A stretch of DNA of 64,000 bases. Source: Lachnospiraceae bacterium (GTDB lineage Bacteria > Bacillota > Clostridia > Lachnospirales > Lachnospiraceae). The translations under genes and the position numbers were made by a program. The notes beneath the pieces are model-generated. The model was not told where the DNA came from and ran no database searches. It worked only from the letters and a program-made list of their open reading frames with translations. This document shows, in pieces, positions 10,447 through 20,843 of this stretch; within the stretch, counting starts at the first letter, position 1, and each line of letters begins with the position of its first letter. The DNA is taken from contig JAILGS010000036.1 of the NCBI GenBank assembly GCA_024696615.1, positions 1 through 64,000 on the forward strand, read 5' to 3'.

Positions 10447-11202
10447 ATGAGCCTGTTACGTATGGATAAATACTTAGCGGATATGGGGATCGGAACCCGT
10501 AGCGAGGTGAAAAAATATATGAAGGCCGGACGTGTGAAGGTGGACGGTAATATTTGCAAAAGTGGGGAGATGAAGGTGGATCCCACAAAGCAGAAGGTTA
10601 GCGTGGATGGGGAAGAGATTTCCTATGTGACCTATGAATATTACCTCTTACATAAGCCTTCAGGGGTATTATCCGCTGCCAGGGACCCGCATGCAACCAC
10701 CGTGGTAGATCTGATTTCTTCCAAGGTGAGAGATGATTTATTCCCCGTGGGACGGTTGGATAAGGATACGGAAGGACTTTTATTGATCACCAATGATGGG
10801 GTGTTGGCCCATCAATTACTTTCTCCGAAAAAACATGTGGATAAGACCTATTATGTGGAGTTAGATCATCCACTAGAGGATGGGGAAGCTTTATGCAAGG
10901 CTTTCCAAGAAGGTTTTTCCATTGGGGAAGGAATTATTACGGAGGAAGCGAAATTAGAAATTCTTCCTTCGAAAGGTGGGACTGGCTGTGCACTTCTTAC
11001 CATTCATGAAGGTAAATTTCATCAGGTGAAGCGCATGTTTTCCCATCAGGGATATGAAGTAACATATCTTAAGCGTATTTCCATGGGGCCGCTTATGCTG
11101 CCGGAGGATCTTCTACGAGGGGAGTATCGGAAGTTAACGGATGAGGAAATCGCTTCTTTAAAAGCAATAGGATCAGGAGGAATGGATGTTAGCAAGAATT
11201 GA
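10447..11202 (+). CDS. Pseudouridine synthase, RsuA/RluB family
   Basis: N-terminal S4 domain; VGRLDKDTEGLLLITNDG. Confidence 0.93.
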   Translation: MSLLRMDKYLADMGIGTRSEVKKYMKAGRVKVDGNICKSGEMKVDPTKQKVSVDGEEISYVTYEYYLLHKPSGVLSAARDPHATTVVDLISSKVRDDLFPVGRLDKDTEGLLLITNDGVLAHQLLSPKKHVDKTYYVELDHPLEDGEALCKAFQEGFSIGEGIITEEAKLEILPSKGGTGCALLTIHEGKFHQVKRMFSHQGYEVTYLKRISMGPLMLPEDLLRGEYRKLTDEEIASLKAIGSGGMDVSKN

Positions 11203-11848
11203 AGATTATGAAGCCGTGATTTTTGACTTGGATGGAACCTTAGTGGATTCTATGGGAGTATGGCATGAAATCGATGTGGAATTCTTAGGAAAACGCGGAA
11301 TTCCTGTTCCTGAGGACTTACAGCAGCAGATCGCAGGAAAAAGTTATGAAGAAACTGCGATTTATTTTAAAAATCGTTTTCATCTTCCGGATTCGGTGGA
11401 GTCCATTAAGGAAGAATGGAAGGTGATGAGCATGGAGCGTTATTCCAAGGTTCCTTTAAAGCCGGGAGCCAGGGAATTAATTCTTCGCCTTTATGCGAGT
11501 GACGTTCCCATGGCCATTGCCACTTCCAATAGTCGGGAATTAACGGAAAGCTGTTTATCCGCCCATGGTTTGGATGGATATTTTAAAACCTTAGTGACCG
11601 GCAATGAAGTGATTCATGGAAAGCCCGCACCGGATGTGTTCCTTCGGGCTGCCAAGAATATGAATGTAACTCCGGAACGCTGCGTGGTTTTTGAAGATCT
11701 AGTCAATGGTATCCTTGCAGGAAAGACCGCCAATATGACGGTCATTGCGGTGGCGGATCAGGCAAGTAAGTACCAGGAAGATCAAAAAAGAACCATTGCG
11801 GATCGTTTTATTCGTGATTTTAATGAATTAGGAAGGGTGGAACTATGA
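11186..11848 (+). CDS. HAD family phosphatase (beta-phosphoglucomutase-like)
   Basis: VIFDLDGTLVDSMGVW, GKPAPDVFLRAA, VVFEDLVNGILAG. Confidence 0.9.
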   Translation: MLARIEDYEAVIFDLDGTLVDSMGVWHEIDVEFLGKRGIPVPEDLQQQIAGKSYEETAIYFKNRFHLPDSVESIKEEWKVMSMERYSKVPLKPGARELILRLYASDVPMAIATSNSRELTESCLSAHGLDGYFKTLVTGNEVIHGKPAPDVFLRAAKNMNVTPERCVVFEDLVNGILAGKTANMTVIAVADQASKYQEDQKRTIADRFIRDFNELGRVEL

Positions 11849-12618
11849 GTAAGGAGAATATTGCAATTATTACAGGTGCTTCCTCCGGTATGGGACGGGA
11901 ATTCGTTCACCAGGTCATGGCATTATATCCTAAGTTTGATGCCATCTGGGTGATCGCAAGAAGAGCGGATCGATTAGAATTATTACGCAGAGAATATCCG
12001 GATAAGAAGGTGATCCCTTTTGTGCTGGATCTAACTAAGGCCGAGGATCTAGAAGCCTTCAAGACGAAATTAGAAGTGGAGATGCCAAATGTCCGGCTTT
12101 TAGTAAATGCTGCAGGCTTTGGTCGTGTGGGACGATTTGATGCCAATGATGCAACCTGTGCTTCGGATATGGTAAATCTTAACTGTATGGCATTAACCAC
12201 CATTACCAATCTGGTATTACAGCATATGCCAGGAAGATCTAGAATTATTAATTTAGCTTCCATTGCTTCCTTTGCTCCACAGCCAAATTTTGCTGTCTAT
12301 GCAGCAACCAAGGCTTATGTGCTTAGCTTTTCCCGTGCGCTTCGACAGGAATTAAAGAATCGGGAAATTACGGTTACTGCTGTATGTCCAGGACCTGTGG
12401 AGACGGAATTTTTCACCGTGGCAGATCCAACCCAGGAAACTCCTTGGATCAAGCAATTAATGATGGATGATCCTAAAGCAGTGGTAGAACAGGCTCTTTG
12501 GGATACTTCTTATGGTAAGGAAATTTCCATTCATCTGCCATCCATGAAGGCGTTAGCTGTATTAGAAAAGATCGTTCCACATCGTATCATTCTTGAATAT
12601 ATGGAGAAATTCTTATGA
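11845..12618 (+). CDS. Short-chain dehydrogenase/reductase
   Basis: AIITGASSGMGREF, NAAGFG, YAATKAYVLSFSRAL. Confidence 0.92.
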   Translation: MSKENIAIITGASSGMGREFVHQVMALYPKFDAIWVIARRADRLELLRREYPDKKVIPFVLDLTKAEDLEAFKTKLEVEMPNVRLLVNAAGFGRVGRFDANDATCASDMVNLNCMALTTITNLVLQHMPGRSRIINLASIASFAPQPNFAVYAATKAYVLSFSRALRQELKNREITVTAVCPGPVETEFFTVADPTQETPWIKQLMMDDPKAVVEQALWDTSYGKEISIHLPSMKALAVLEKIVPHRIILEYMEKFL

Positions 12619-13187
12619 AATCCATCTTTATGAATGTGGAAAAAGGGGAGTATAATTACTTTTCTTATTTTCAAAAACGGAAATTATTCTTTACCCTGTT
12701 ATGGTTTGCACTTATTGCAATTATTTTAGATGCGGGGTATATCTATCACGGTACCGTGAATAATGTGATGACCGTGGCTGCCATCGTTTTGGTACTGCCA
12801 GCTTCAAAACTACTGGTACCCCTGCTACTTTCTCTGCGATATAAAGCTGTGGATCAGGAATCCTATGACGAGATGCGAAAGACTTGCGGGGAGGGCATTC
12901 TTTATACGAACTGCTTCTTTAGTGTGAAGGAAAAGCTCGCATTTGCAGATTATGTGCTGATTACGGATTCTGCCATTGTGCTTTATATGTCCCAGGGGAA
13001 ACTTACAAAGCCCTACGTGGAAAGCGGCGTGAAGGAGTTTTTGAGCAAATGTGAAGAACAGGTGGAGGTGTATCTTTATACGGATCTGGAGAAGATGAAG
13101 TCTAAAATTGCGAGCCTTCAAGAAAAGCCTGTGAAACAACATCACAGAGAACGGGTGGAAGCTGCCTTTCAAGTGTTAATCTTATAA
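12615..13187 (+). CDS. Conserved hypothetical membrane protein (two predicted TM segments)
   Basis: Two hydrophobic helices near the N-terminus, soluble C-terminal half; 4-nt overlap with the SDR gene. Confidence 0.7.
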   Translation: MKSIFMNVEKGEYNYFSYFQKRKLFFTLLWFALIAIILDAGYIYHGTVNNVMTVAAIVLVLPASKLLVPLLLSLRYKAVDQESYDEMRKTCGEGILYTNCFFSVKEKLAFADYVLITDSAIVLYMSQGKLTKPYVESGVKEFLSKCEEQVEVYLYTDLEKMKSKIASLQEKPVKQHHRERVEAAFQVLIL

Positions 13188-13206
13188 GGAACGAAAGACG
13201 AAGTTT

Positions 13207-14247
13207 ATGAAAGAATTTGTGATTACTTCCAGGGACGAAGGTGGTCGACTGGATAAATTCTTAAAAGGGATTCTTGGGAATGCCACCGGAGGATTTATCT
13301 ATAAGATGCTTCGGAAAAAGAATATTCTTTTGAATGGAAAAAAAGCGGATGGAACGGAAAAATTAGTAAAAAACGATGTGGTTTGTCTCTATCTTTCCGA
13401 TGACACCTTTGAAAAATTTAAAACAACACTTCCTTCTTCTAAGAAAATCCCTGGGAATGCCAGGAACCTTAAGGAAAAAAGCCAGGGGAAGGAAGAACAA
13501 CAGAAAGCCTTGGATTTATCCAAGGTTTGTGTGCTTTATGAGGATGAGGATCTTTTACTGGTGAATAAGCCCGTGGGAATACTTTCTCAAAAGGCAAGTA
13601 AGGATGATGTATCCATGAATGAACTCTTAATATCCTACTGTATCCAGAAGGGAAGTATGACGAAGGAGGATTTATTAACCTTTACTCCTTCCGTATGCAA
13701 TCGTCTAGACCGGAATACTTCGGGAATTCTCACCTTTGGAAAGACCAGGAAGGGTGCGCAGTATCTTTCTGCTGCCTTAAAGGAGCGAAGTGCTCATAAA
13801 TACTATGTCTGTGTGGTGGAAGGCGTGGTAACTTCCAGAGGAAGAATGGAAGCGGCTCTTAAGAAAAATACGAAGACCAATAAGGTTTCCATTCGTTCCA
13901 TCGCTTCTAAGAAGGAAGTAAAGCCGGAGGAGGAGTATATTCTGACGGAATATATGCCTTTTTCCAATAATGGAAAGTATACCCTGTTAAAGATTCAGTT
14001 ACATACGGGAAAGACCCATCAGATCCGTGCCCATCTGGCATTCTTAGGACATGGAATTGTGGGGGATGTAAAATATGGCTCCCGTCCGGTGGGAGCGCTT
14101 CACCATCAATTGTTGCATTGTATGGAATTATCCCTGCCGGGAAGAGAAGTCATCCATGCACCCCTGCCAAGGGAGTTAGAAACCTATCTTGTAAAGGAAG
14201 GATTATGGGAACCTGGAAAACAAGAGGCCTTAGAGGCTCTACATTAG
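13207..14247 (+). CDS. Pseudouridine synthase, RluA family
   Basis: VCNRLDRNTSGILTFGKT; TGKTHQIRAHLAFLGHGIVGD. Confidence 0.94.
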   Translation: MKEFVITSRDEGGRLDKFLKGILGNATGGFIYKMLRKKNILLNGKKADGTEKLVKNDVVCLYLSDDTFEKFKTTLPSSKKIPGNARNLKEKSQGKEEQQKALDLSKVCVLYEDEDLLLVNKPVGILSQKASKDDVSMNELLISYCIQKGSMTKEDLLTFTPSVCNRLDRNTSGILTFGKTRKGAQYLSAALKERSAHKYYVCVVEGVVTSRGRMEAALKKNTKTNKVSIRSIASKKEVKPEEEYILTEYMPFSNNGKYTLLKIQLHTGKTHQIRAHLAFLGHGIVGDVKYGSRPVGALHHQLLHCMELSLPGREVIHAPLPRELETYLVKEGLWEPGKQEALEALH

Positions 14248-14741
14248 AAGAATTAATTAATCAAAGCAATGAAAAATATCGTGCCAATCATCTGGGATTA
14301 ATTCAAAAAATTCCCACTCCCATTAAGCCCATTGAAATGGACAAGGGAACGGGGCATATTACCTTAGCGTATTTTGATCAAAAAAGTACGGTGGATTATA
14401 TTGGCGTGGTGCAAGGAATCCCCGTATGTTTTGATGCCAAGGAATGTGGGGTGGATACTTTTCCCTTACAGAATATTCATCCCCATCAGATTGAGTTTAT
14501 GAGGGATTTTGAAGCCCAGGATGGAATCGCTTTTATCATTCTTTTTTATACTGCAAGGAATGAATTTTATTATATTCCCTTCCGGGAAATCTTACGGTAC
14601 TGGAACCGAAAAGAAGAGGGGGGGCGTAAAAGCTTCACCTATGAGGAACTGGATAAATCCTTCCCGATTCAAAGTCACAGTGGCGTGATGGTTCATTACC
14701 TGGAAGCAATCCGTAAGGACTTGGAGGGACGGGATGCATAA
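14205..14741 (+). CDS. recU: Holliday junction resolvase RecU
   Basis: RGSTLEELINQSNEKYR, STVDYIGVVQGIPVCFDAKE; ATG at 14205 (the ORF track extends upstream). Confidence 0.92.
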   Translation: MGTWKTRGLRGSTLEELINQSNEKYRANHLGLIQKIPTPIKPIEMDKGTGHITLAYFDQKSTVDYIGVVQGIPVCFDAKECGVDTFPLQNIHPHQIEFMRDFEAQDGIAFIILFYTARNEFYYIPFREILRYWNRKEEGGRKSFTYEELDKSFPIQSHSGVMVHYLEAIRKDLEGRDA

Positions 14742-14765
14742 ATATGCAAAAAATCAAAGAACTAT

Positions 14766-14794
14766 TTGATAAAGCATTCAGATTATGGTAATCT
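14766..14794 (+). promoter_or_regulatory. Putative sigma-A promoter for the his genes
   Basis: TTGATA-N17-TAATCT. Confidence 0.6.
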
Positions 14795-14838
14795 ATAGTG
14801 TGGTTTTGCCATTATATTGGAAGATTTAGGAGTTAGAC

Positions 14839-16026
14839 ATGAATAGTTTGTTACATACACCGGAAGGTGTGCGCGATATCTACGCAGAAGATTGCGCGAA
14901 GAAGCGTTTTATTGAAAAAAATATCAAGAAGACCATTTATTCCCATGGCTATCAGGATGTAGAGATGCCAGGATTTGAATTTTTTGATCTTTTTAATAAG
15001 GAACGTGGAAGTGTTCCAAGCAAGGAAATGTTCAAATTCTTTGATCGCGAGGGCAATACCTTAGTACTTCGTCCGGATATGACACCACAGATTGCAAGAG
15101 TGGCAGCAAAGTACTATGAGAATGAAGAAGCTCCTCTGCGTTTCATCTATCAGGGACGCAAATATGTGAATGGTTCTTCCTATCAGGGTCGTATGAAGGA
15201 AACCACACAGATTGGTGCGGAACTTGTGGGTGATGCAACCATGGATGCGGATGCTGAAGTGATCGTATTATTAGTAAAGTCAATTCTTTCCACAGGATTA
15301 AAAGATTTCCAGGTGGAGATCGGACATATTGATTTCTTCCGTGGACTTGTGGAAGAAGCAGGTTTGGATGAATCAGAAGCGGATCAGATGTTGGAAATGA
15401 TTCAGGAGAAGAATTTCTTTGGTGTGGAAGAATTATTACATGCCAATTCCTTAACCGGGAATGTGGCAGAGGCATTCCGTATCCTTCCTCAGCTTTTTGG
15501 CTCCATCGAAATCTTAGATCGTGCGGATGAATTAACCAGCAATTCCCGCGCAGAAGGTGCGATTAACCATCTTCGTCAATTATATGAGATTCTTACGCAA
15601 TATGGCGTGGAACAATATATTACCTTTGATCTTGGAATGCTTTCCAAGCTTCGTTATTATACCGGTGTTATGATGCAGGCCTTTACCTATGGTTCAGGGG
15701 ATTATATTGCATCCGGCGGCCGTTATGATGAACTTATTGGACAGTTTGGAACCAAGAAGGCATCCATCGGATTTTCCGTTACCGTGGATAATATTCTTAC
15801 GGCAATCACTCGTCAGAAGATTGCTATTGATGCCTATCCAAGAGAACAGATTCTAATTCTTTATAACAAGGAGTGCAGAGCGAAAGCCATTGCGAAAGCC
15901 GATGAACTTCGTAGTGATACAGTGAATGTGATTATGCAGTTAAAGTCTGACCTGTATCAGGATTGCTTTGTATCAGATTATTGTGAGAAGAATCATATCA
16001 GTCAGGTAATAAGGATCGAGGAGTAG
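14839..16026 (+). CDS. hisZ: ATP phosphoribosyltransferase regulatory subunit HisZ
   Basis: HisRS-like paralogue ([28 protein letters not shown]) directly before hisG. Confidence 0.94.
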   Translation: MNSLLHTPEGVRDIYAEDCAKKRFIEKNIKKTIYSHGYQDVEMPGFEFFDLFNKERGSVPSKEMFKFFDREGNTLVLRPDMTPQIARVAAKYYENEEAPLRFIYQGRKYVNGSSYQGRMKETTQIGAELVGDATMDADAEVIVLLVKSILSTGLKDFQVEIGHIDFFRGLVEEAGLDESEADQMLEMIQEKNFFGVEELLHANSLTGNVAEAFRILPQLFGSIEILDRADELTSNSRAEGAINHLRQLYEILTQYGVEQYITFDLGMLSKLRYYTGVMMQAFTYGSGDYIASGGRYDELIGQFGTKKASIGFSVTVDNILTAITRQKIAIDAYPREQILILYNKECRAKAIAKADELRSDTVNVIMQLKSDLYQDCFVSDYCEKNHISQVIRIEE

Positions 16027-16028
16027 TT

Positions 16029-16679
16029 ATGAAATATATTACATTTGCATTAGCGAAAGGAAGACTTGCGAAAAAGTCCATGGATTTATTCGCTCAGATC
16101 GGAATCACCTGTGAAGAGATGAATGACCCAAATACCAGAAAGTTAATCTTTACCAATGAAGAACTTGGTTATAAATTCTTCCTTGCCAAGGCTTCCGATG
16201 TGCCAACCTATGTGGAATATGGTGCTGCGGATATTGGTATTGTGGGCAAGGATACCATCTTAGAAGAGGGACGAAATCTCTATGAAGTATATGATCTTGG
16301 ATTTGGAAAGTGCCGCATGTGCGTCTGTGGTCCAGAATCAGCCAAGGAATTATTAAATGGTCATGAGATGATTCGTGTTGCTTCCAAATACCCTCATATT
16401 GCCAAGGATTATTTTTATAATAAAAAGCATCAGACCGTGGAGATCATTAAATTAAATGGTTCCGTGGAGCTTGCTCCAATTGTGGGACTTTCCGAAGTGA
16501 TCGTGGATATCGTAGAAACCGGTACCACCCTTCGTGAAAATGGTCTTCAGGTGTTAGAAGAAGTATGTCCATTATCTGCTCGTGTGGTGGTTAATCAGGT
16601 GAGCATGAAGATGGAAAATGAACGGATTACCAAGATTATTCAGGATTTGAGAAAAATCCTAGAAGTAACGGAAGGTTAA
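16029..16679 (+). CDS. hisG: ATP phosphoribosyltransferase, short form
   Basis: [29 protein letters not shown]. Confidence 0.95.
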   Translation: MKYITFALAKGRLAKKSMDLFAQIGITCEEMNDPNTRKLIFTNEELGYKFFLAKASDVPTYVEYGAADIGIVGKDTILEEGRNLYEVYDLGFGKCRMCVCGPESAKELLNGHEMIRVASKYPHIAKDYFYNKKHQTVEIIKLNGSVELAPIVGLSEVIVDIVETGTTLRENGLQVLEEVCPLSARVVVNQVSMKMENERITKIIQDLRKILEVTEG

Positions 16680-16744
16680 GTACTTCCCGGTCCTTAAAGT
16701 GACGGAAGGAAGGACGAACCGGATAGAAAAGAGGAGAAATTCGG

Positions 16745-18043
16745 ATGAAAAAAGTAAAACTTACCAAGGAATCAAAGAAGAATTTATTAGAGGATCTGTT
16801 AAAGCGTAGCCCGAATAGCTACAGTTCCTACGAAAGTACGGTGAATGAGATCCTTGCAAATGTGCGTGCCAACGGGGACGCAGCATTATTTGAATATGCG
16901 AAAAAGTTCGATCATTTTGACTTATCGGCAGCAAATATCAAGGTGACGGATGCTGAAATTGAAGAAGCATATTCTCTTGTGGGAGACCATCTTCTTTCCG
17001 TCATCCGTAAGGCTTTAAAGAATATTAAAGAGTACCATGAGAAGCAGCGCCAGTATTCCTGGTTTGATGCCAAGGAGAATGGTACCATTCTTGGTCAGAA
17101 GGTAACTCCATTAGCAAGAGTTGGTGTGTATGTTCCAGGTGGACGTGCAGCTTATCCTTCTTCCGTATTAATGAATGTTATTCCAGCCAAGGTTGCCGGA
17201 GTTCCTGAAATCATCATGGTTACCCCATGTAATGCAGAAGGAAAGGTAAATCCTAATACTTTAGTAGCTGCGAAAGAAGCAGGTGCTACCGTAATTTACA
17301 AGGTGGGTGGAGCACAGGCCATCGGTGCGTTAGCATTCGGTACCCAGTCCATTCCTAAGGTGGATAAGATTGTAGGACCTGGTAATATCTATGTGGCTCT
17401 TGCCAAGAAGGCTGTATTTGGTTTTGTAAGTATTGATTCGGTAGCAGGACCTTCCGAGGTTATGGCTTTAGTGGATGAAACGGCTAACCCTCGTTTTGTG
17501 GCTGCAGACCTAATTAGTCAGGCAGAGCATGATCCACTTGCTTCTGCAATTTTAGTAACCACTTCCGAAGAAATGGCAGATCGTGTCATGGAAGAGATTG
17601 ACGGTTTTGTTCCGAACTTAGAGCGTAAGGAAATTATTGAACAGTCCTTAAATACCTATGGTTATGCCTTAGTTGCAGAAACTATGGAAGATGCTTATGA
17701 TGTGGTGAATGAGATTGCTTCGGAGCATCTTGAGATTGTTACCAAGGACCCATTCTATACCATGACCAAGATTAAGAATGCGGGTGCCATGTTCTTAGGA
17801 GAATATAGTTCCGAGCCTTTAGGAGATTATATGGCTGGACCAAATCATGTTCTTCCTACCAATGGAACGGCTAAGTTCTTCTCCGCATTAAGTGTGGATG
17901 ATTTCATTAAGAAGTCCAGCATTATTTCTTACTCCAAGGAAGCATTACAGGAGTTAGCTCAGGATATTCAGGATTTTGCAACGGCAGAACATTTAACTGC
18001 ACATGCCAATTCTATTAAAGTACGTTTTGAAAACGAGAACTAA
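16745..18043 (+). CDS. hisD: Histidinol dehydrogenase
   Basis: GVYVPGGRAAYPSSVLMNVIPA, VDKIVGPGN, AGPSEVM. Confidence 0.96.
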   Translation: MKKVKLTKESKKNLLEDLLKRSPNSYSSYESTVNEILANVRANGDAALFEYAKKFDHFDLSAANIKVTDAEIEEAYSLVGDHLLSVIRKALKNIKEYHEKQRQYSWFDAKENGTILGQKVTPLARVGVYVPGGRAAYPSSVLMNVIPAKVAGVPEIIMVTPCNAEGKVNPNTLVAAKEAGATVIYKVGGAQAIGALAFGTQSIPKVDKIVGPGNIYVALAKKAVFGFVSIDSVAGPSEVMALVDETANPRFVAADLISQAEHDPLASAILVTTSEEMADRVMEEIDGFVPNLERKEIIEQSLNTYGYALVAETMEDAYDVVNEIASEHLEIVTKDPFYTMTKIKNAGAMFLGEYSSEPLGDYMAGPNHVLPTNGTAKFFSALSVDDFIKKSSIISYSKEALQELAQDIQDFATAEHLTAHANSIKVRFENEN

Positions 18044-18064
18044 TCTAGATTAAAGGAGGCAACC

Positions 18065-18655
18065 ATGAAGAAGAGAATTGCAACGGTTCATCGAACCACG
18101 GGAGAAACAGATATTGAGATTACCTTAAATCTGGACGGCAAGGGTCAGAGTGATATTGATACGGGTATCGGTTTCTTTGATCATATGCTGGATGCATTTG
18201 CAAGACACGGTTTATTTGATTTAACAGTGAAATGTGAAGGAGATCTTCATGTGGATTGTCACCATACCATCGAAGATGTGGGAATTGTATTAGGTGAGGC
18301 GATTAAAGAAGCTGTTGGGGATAAGAGAGGCATTAAGCGTTATGGCTCCTTCCTTCTTCCCATGGATGAAACGTTAATTTTAGCTGCTGTGGATCTTTGC
18401 GGCAGACCATACCTTGCTTTTGATGCCAATTTCACCACGGATCGTGTGGGATATTTTGATACGGAGATGGTAAAGGAATTCTTCTATGCCGTATCCTATG
18501 CAGCCATGATGAATCTTCACTTGAAGGAAATGTATGGTGAGAATAATCATCATATTATTGAAGCCATGTTTAAGGGATTTGCCAAGGCTTTAGATCAGGC
18601 TACCAGCTTGGATCCTAGAATTGAGGATGTGTTATCTACGAAGGGAGTTATTTAA
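18065..18655 (+). CDS. hisB: Imidazoleglycerol-phosphate dehydratase
   Basis: [35 protein letters not shown]. Confidence 0.96.
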   Translation: MKKRIATVHRTTGETDIEITLNLDGKGQSDIDTGIGFFDHMLDAFARHGLFDLTVKCEGDLHVDCHHTIEDVGIVLGEAIKEAVGDKRGIKRYGSFLLPMDETLILAAVDLCGRPYLAFDANFTTDRVGYFDTEMVKEFFYAVSYAAMMNLHLKEMYGENNHHIIEAMFKGFAKALDQATSLDPRIEDVLSTKGVI

Positions 18656-19059
18656 TGGAAGACTTGCGTGTGATTCAACTAGAAGATGGTTCTTTTCGTC
18701 CGGTGGTGGAGAAGGCTCTAAAGGCTTCTTTTACCTGGGAAGATATGAAATTAAATTCCGATGGTTTAGTTCCTGTCATTGTACAGGATGCCCAAAATAA
18801 TGATGTGTTAATGATGGCCTATATGAATGAAGAAGCATTCAATGCCACTTTAGATACGGGAGTAATGACTTATTATTCCAGATCCCGTAATGAATTGTGG
18901 ATTAAGGGCTTAACTTCCGGCCATTTTCAGTATGTACAAAGTATTGCTATTGATTGCGATAATGACACTTTGCTTGCCAAGGTGGATCAGGTGGGTGCAG
19001 CCTGCCATACAGGAAATCGTTCCTGTTTTTATCGTGATTTAGCAGTCTTAGAGGATTAG
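18655..19059 (+). CDS. hisI: Phosphoribosyl-AMP cyclohydrolase (no fused HisE domain)
   Basis: [66 protein letters not shown]. Confidence 0.95.
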   Translation: MEDLRVIQLEDGSFRPVVEKALKASFTWEDMKLNSDGLVPVIVQDAQNNDVLMMAYMNEEAFNATLDTGVMTYYSRSRNELWIKGLTSGHFQYVQSIAIDCDNDTLLAKVDQVGAACHTGNRSCFYRDLAVLED

Positions 19060-19066
19060 GAAGGTT

Positions 19067-20341
19067 ATGAATTCACTGATCATTACCCGTTATAAGAATC
19101 AAATAGTAACTGCGTTGTATGATTATTATACGATGTTGGAGGCCTCTTTGCATGAAGAAGAGGCTTCTTTCATGCTTGGAAATATCTATGTAGGGCGTGT
19201 GGAGAAGGTGGTAAAATCCATTCAGGCTGCCTTCGTAGAAGTGCTTCCAGGGCTCAAATGTTATTACTCCCTGCCAGATAATCCCAACAGCATATTCTGC
19301 CACAGGAAGAATACCTCCGCTGTATGTGAAGGAGACTTGCTCTTAGTACAGGTGGAGCGGGAAGCAGTTAAGACGAAAGCACCCATTGTTTCCAGTTATT
19401 TAAACTGTTCCGGAACCTATGTGGCAATCACCAGGGATCGAAAATTGCCGGGGTGTAATATTTCTGTGTCCAATAAGATTACTCCCAAGAAGCAGGAAAC
19501 AATCCTTCGTAATTTTTTAAAGCAGGCCGTGGAAGCGGAGCCTTTGATCGAAAAGATTCTTTCCCTGGACTCCTTAGGAGTGCAGGTGGTTGCAAGAACC
19601 AACTGCGAAGAACTTCTTACCAAGGGGGATTTAGCTCCTTTACAGGAAGAATTTACACTTCTGGTAAAACGGTATTATGAAATCTTACTCCATGCTCCAA
19701 CCAGAAAGGGCTGTACTTGCATGTACCAGATGGAGCCGGAATATGTGAAGGTGGTAAGGGATACCCGAATGGAGGAATTATCCGAAGTCGTTACGGATCT
19801 TAAAGAAGTATATGATCTGTTAAAAGAACTTCCCATTCCTTCCCTTAAGGAAAAACTTCGTCTCTACCAGGATGATTTACTTCCTTTAGACAAATGTTAT
19901 TCCTTAGCCCACCGTATGGAGGAAGCATTAAGAAAAAATGTATGGCTAAAATCCGGCGGATATTTAGTCATTGAACCGACGGAAGCTTTAACGGTAATCG
20001 ATGTAAATACAGGAAAATACATTGATCCTTCGGGAGTAAAAAAAGGATTAACGAAGGAAGCTCAGGAAGCGATTCGGGAAAAGGGATTTTTTAAGATTAA
20101 TTGCGAAGCGGCAGTGGAGATTGCTGCACAGTTACGACTTCGGAATTATTCCGGAATCATTCTTGTGGATTTTATCGATCTTTCTTCCAAGGAGCATGAA
20201 GAAGCTCTCTTAGAGCTTTTAGAACAGGAACTACAAAAGGATCGGGTAAAGACAAAGATCATTGATATTACCGGGCTTGGACTGGTGGAAATCACCAGAA
20301 AGAAAGTAAAAAAGCCATTACATGAGCAGTTAAAGAAATAG
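19067..20341 (+). CDS. rng: Ribonuclease E/G family protein
   Basis: GNIYVGRVEKVVKSIQAAFVEV; LTVIDVNTGKY; IILVDFIDL. Confidence 0.93.
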   Translation: MNSLIITRYKNQIVTALYDYYTMLEASLHEEEASFMLGNIYVGRVEKVVKSIQAAFVEVLPGLKCYYSLPDNPNSIFCHRKNTSAVCEGDLLLVQVEREAVKTKAPIVSSYLNCSGTYVAITRDRKLPGCNISVSNKITPKKQETILRNFLKQAVEAEPLIEKILSLDSLGVQVVARTNCEELLTKGDLAPLQEEFTLLVKRYYEILLHAPTRKGCTCMYQMEPEYVKVVRDTRMEELSEVVTDLKEVYDLLKELPIPSLKEKLRLYQDDLLPLDKCYSLAHRMEEALRKNVWLKSGGYLVIEPTEALTVIDVNTGKYIDPSGVKKGLTKEAQEAIREKGFFKINCEAAVEIAAQLRLRNYSGIILVDFIDLSSKEHEEALLELLEQELQKDRVKTKIIDITGLGLVEITRKKVKKPLHEQLKK

Positions 20342-20385
20342 GAGAGAGAAAGAAAATCTTCTATGTATTGTATTTTATACATATT

Positions 20386-20411
20386 ATCCCAAGAAAATAT
20401 GGGATTTTTGT
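20386..20411 (+). terminator. Possible terminator after rng
   Basis: ATCCCA-N8-TGGGAT followed by TTTTGTTT. Confidence 0.5.
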
Positions 20412-20440
20412 TTGACATTTGAAATAGTGAATGTTATTAT
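20412..20440 (+). promoter_or_regulatory. Sigma-A promoter for rplU
   Basis: TTGACA-N17-TATTAT. Confidence 0.75.
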
Positions 20441-20516
20441 CATTGAGTGTGCCGCACAGCGAGGTATAAGTATGTTTCACATCACCATAGCTGGCGAGTA
20501 AGTATTTAAGGAGGGT
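20441..20516 (+). ncRNA. Putative L21 ribosomal protein leader (autoregulatory 5'UTR)
   Basis: ~75-nt structured-looking leader (GTGCCGCACAGCGAGGTATAAGTATG...GCTGGCGAGTAAG) between a strong promoter and rplU; position matches the known Firmicute L21 leader. Confidence 0.6.
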
Positions 20517-20520
20517 CCAT

Positions 20521-20829
20521 ATGTACGCAATTATTGCAACAGGTGGTAAGCAGTACACAGTTAAGGAAGGCGACGTGATCAGAGTTGAAAAGCTTGGCGT
20601 AGACGCTGGCGAGACTGTAACTTTTGACCAGGTTCTTTTCGTTAATAACGGCGAAGCTAAGGTTGGTAATCCAACAGTAGCTGGTGCTTCTGTTGTTGCT
20701 TCCGTAGTTAAGGAAGGCAAGGGCAAGAAGGTCGTTGTTTACAAGTACAAGAGAAAGATCGGCTACCATAAGAAGAACGGCCACAGACAGCTGTTCACAG
20801 AAGTTAAGATCGACAAGATCAACGCTTAA
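20521..20829 (+). CDS. rplU: 50S ribosomal protein L21
   Basis: [25 protein letters not shown]...[17 protein letters not shown]. Confidence 0.97.
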   Translation: MYAIIATGGKQYTVKEGDVIRVEKLGVDAGETVTFDQVLFVNNGEAKVGNPTVAGASVVASVVKEGKGKKVVVYKYKRKIGYHKKNGHRQLFTEVKIDKINA

Positions 20830-20843
20830 TCGGGTAACTGATT

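Noticed and set aside
12825-13172. 115-aa minus-strand ORF
   Set aside because: Antisense to the two-TM hypothetical gene; no initiation signal.
14742-14838. His-specific T-box or attenuator before hisZ
   Set aside because: Under 100 nt, no T-box sequence and no His-rich leader peptide visible.
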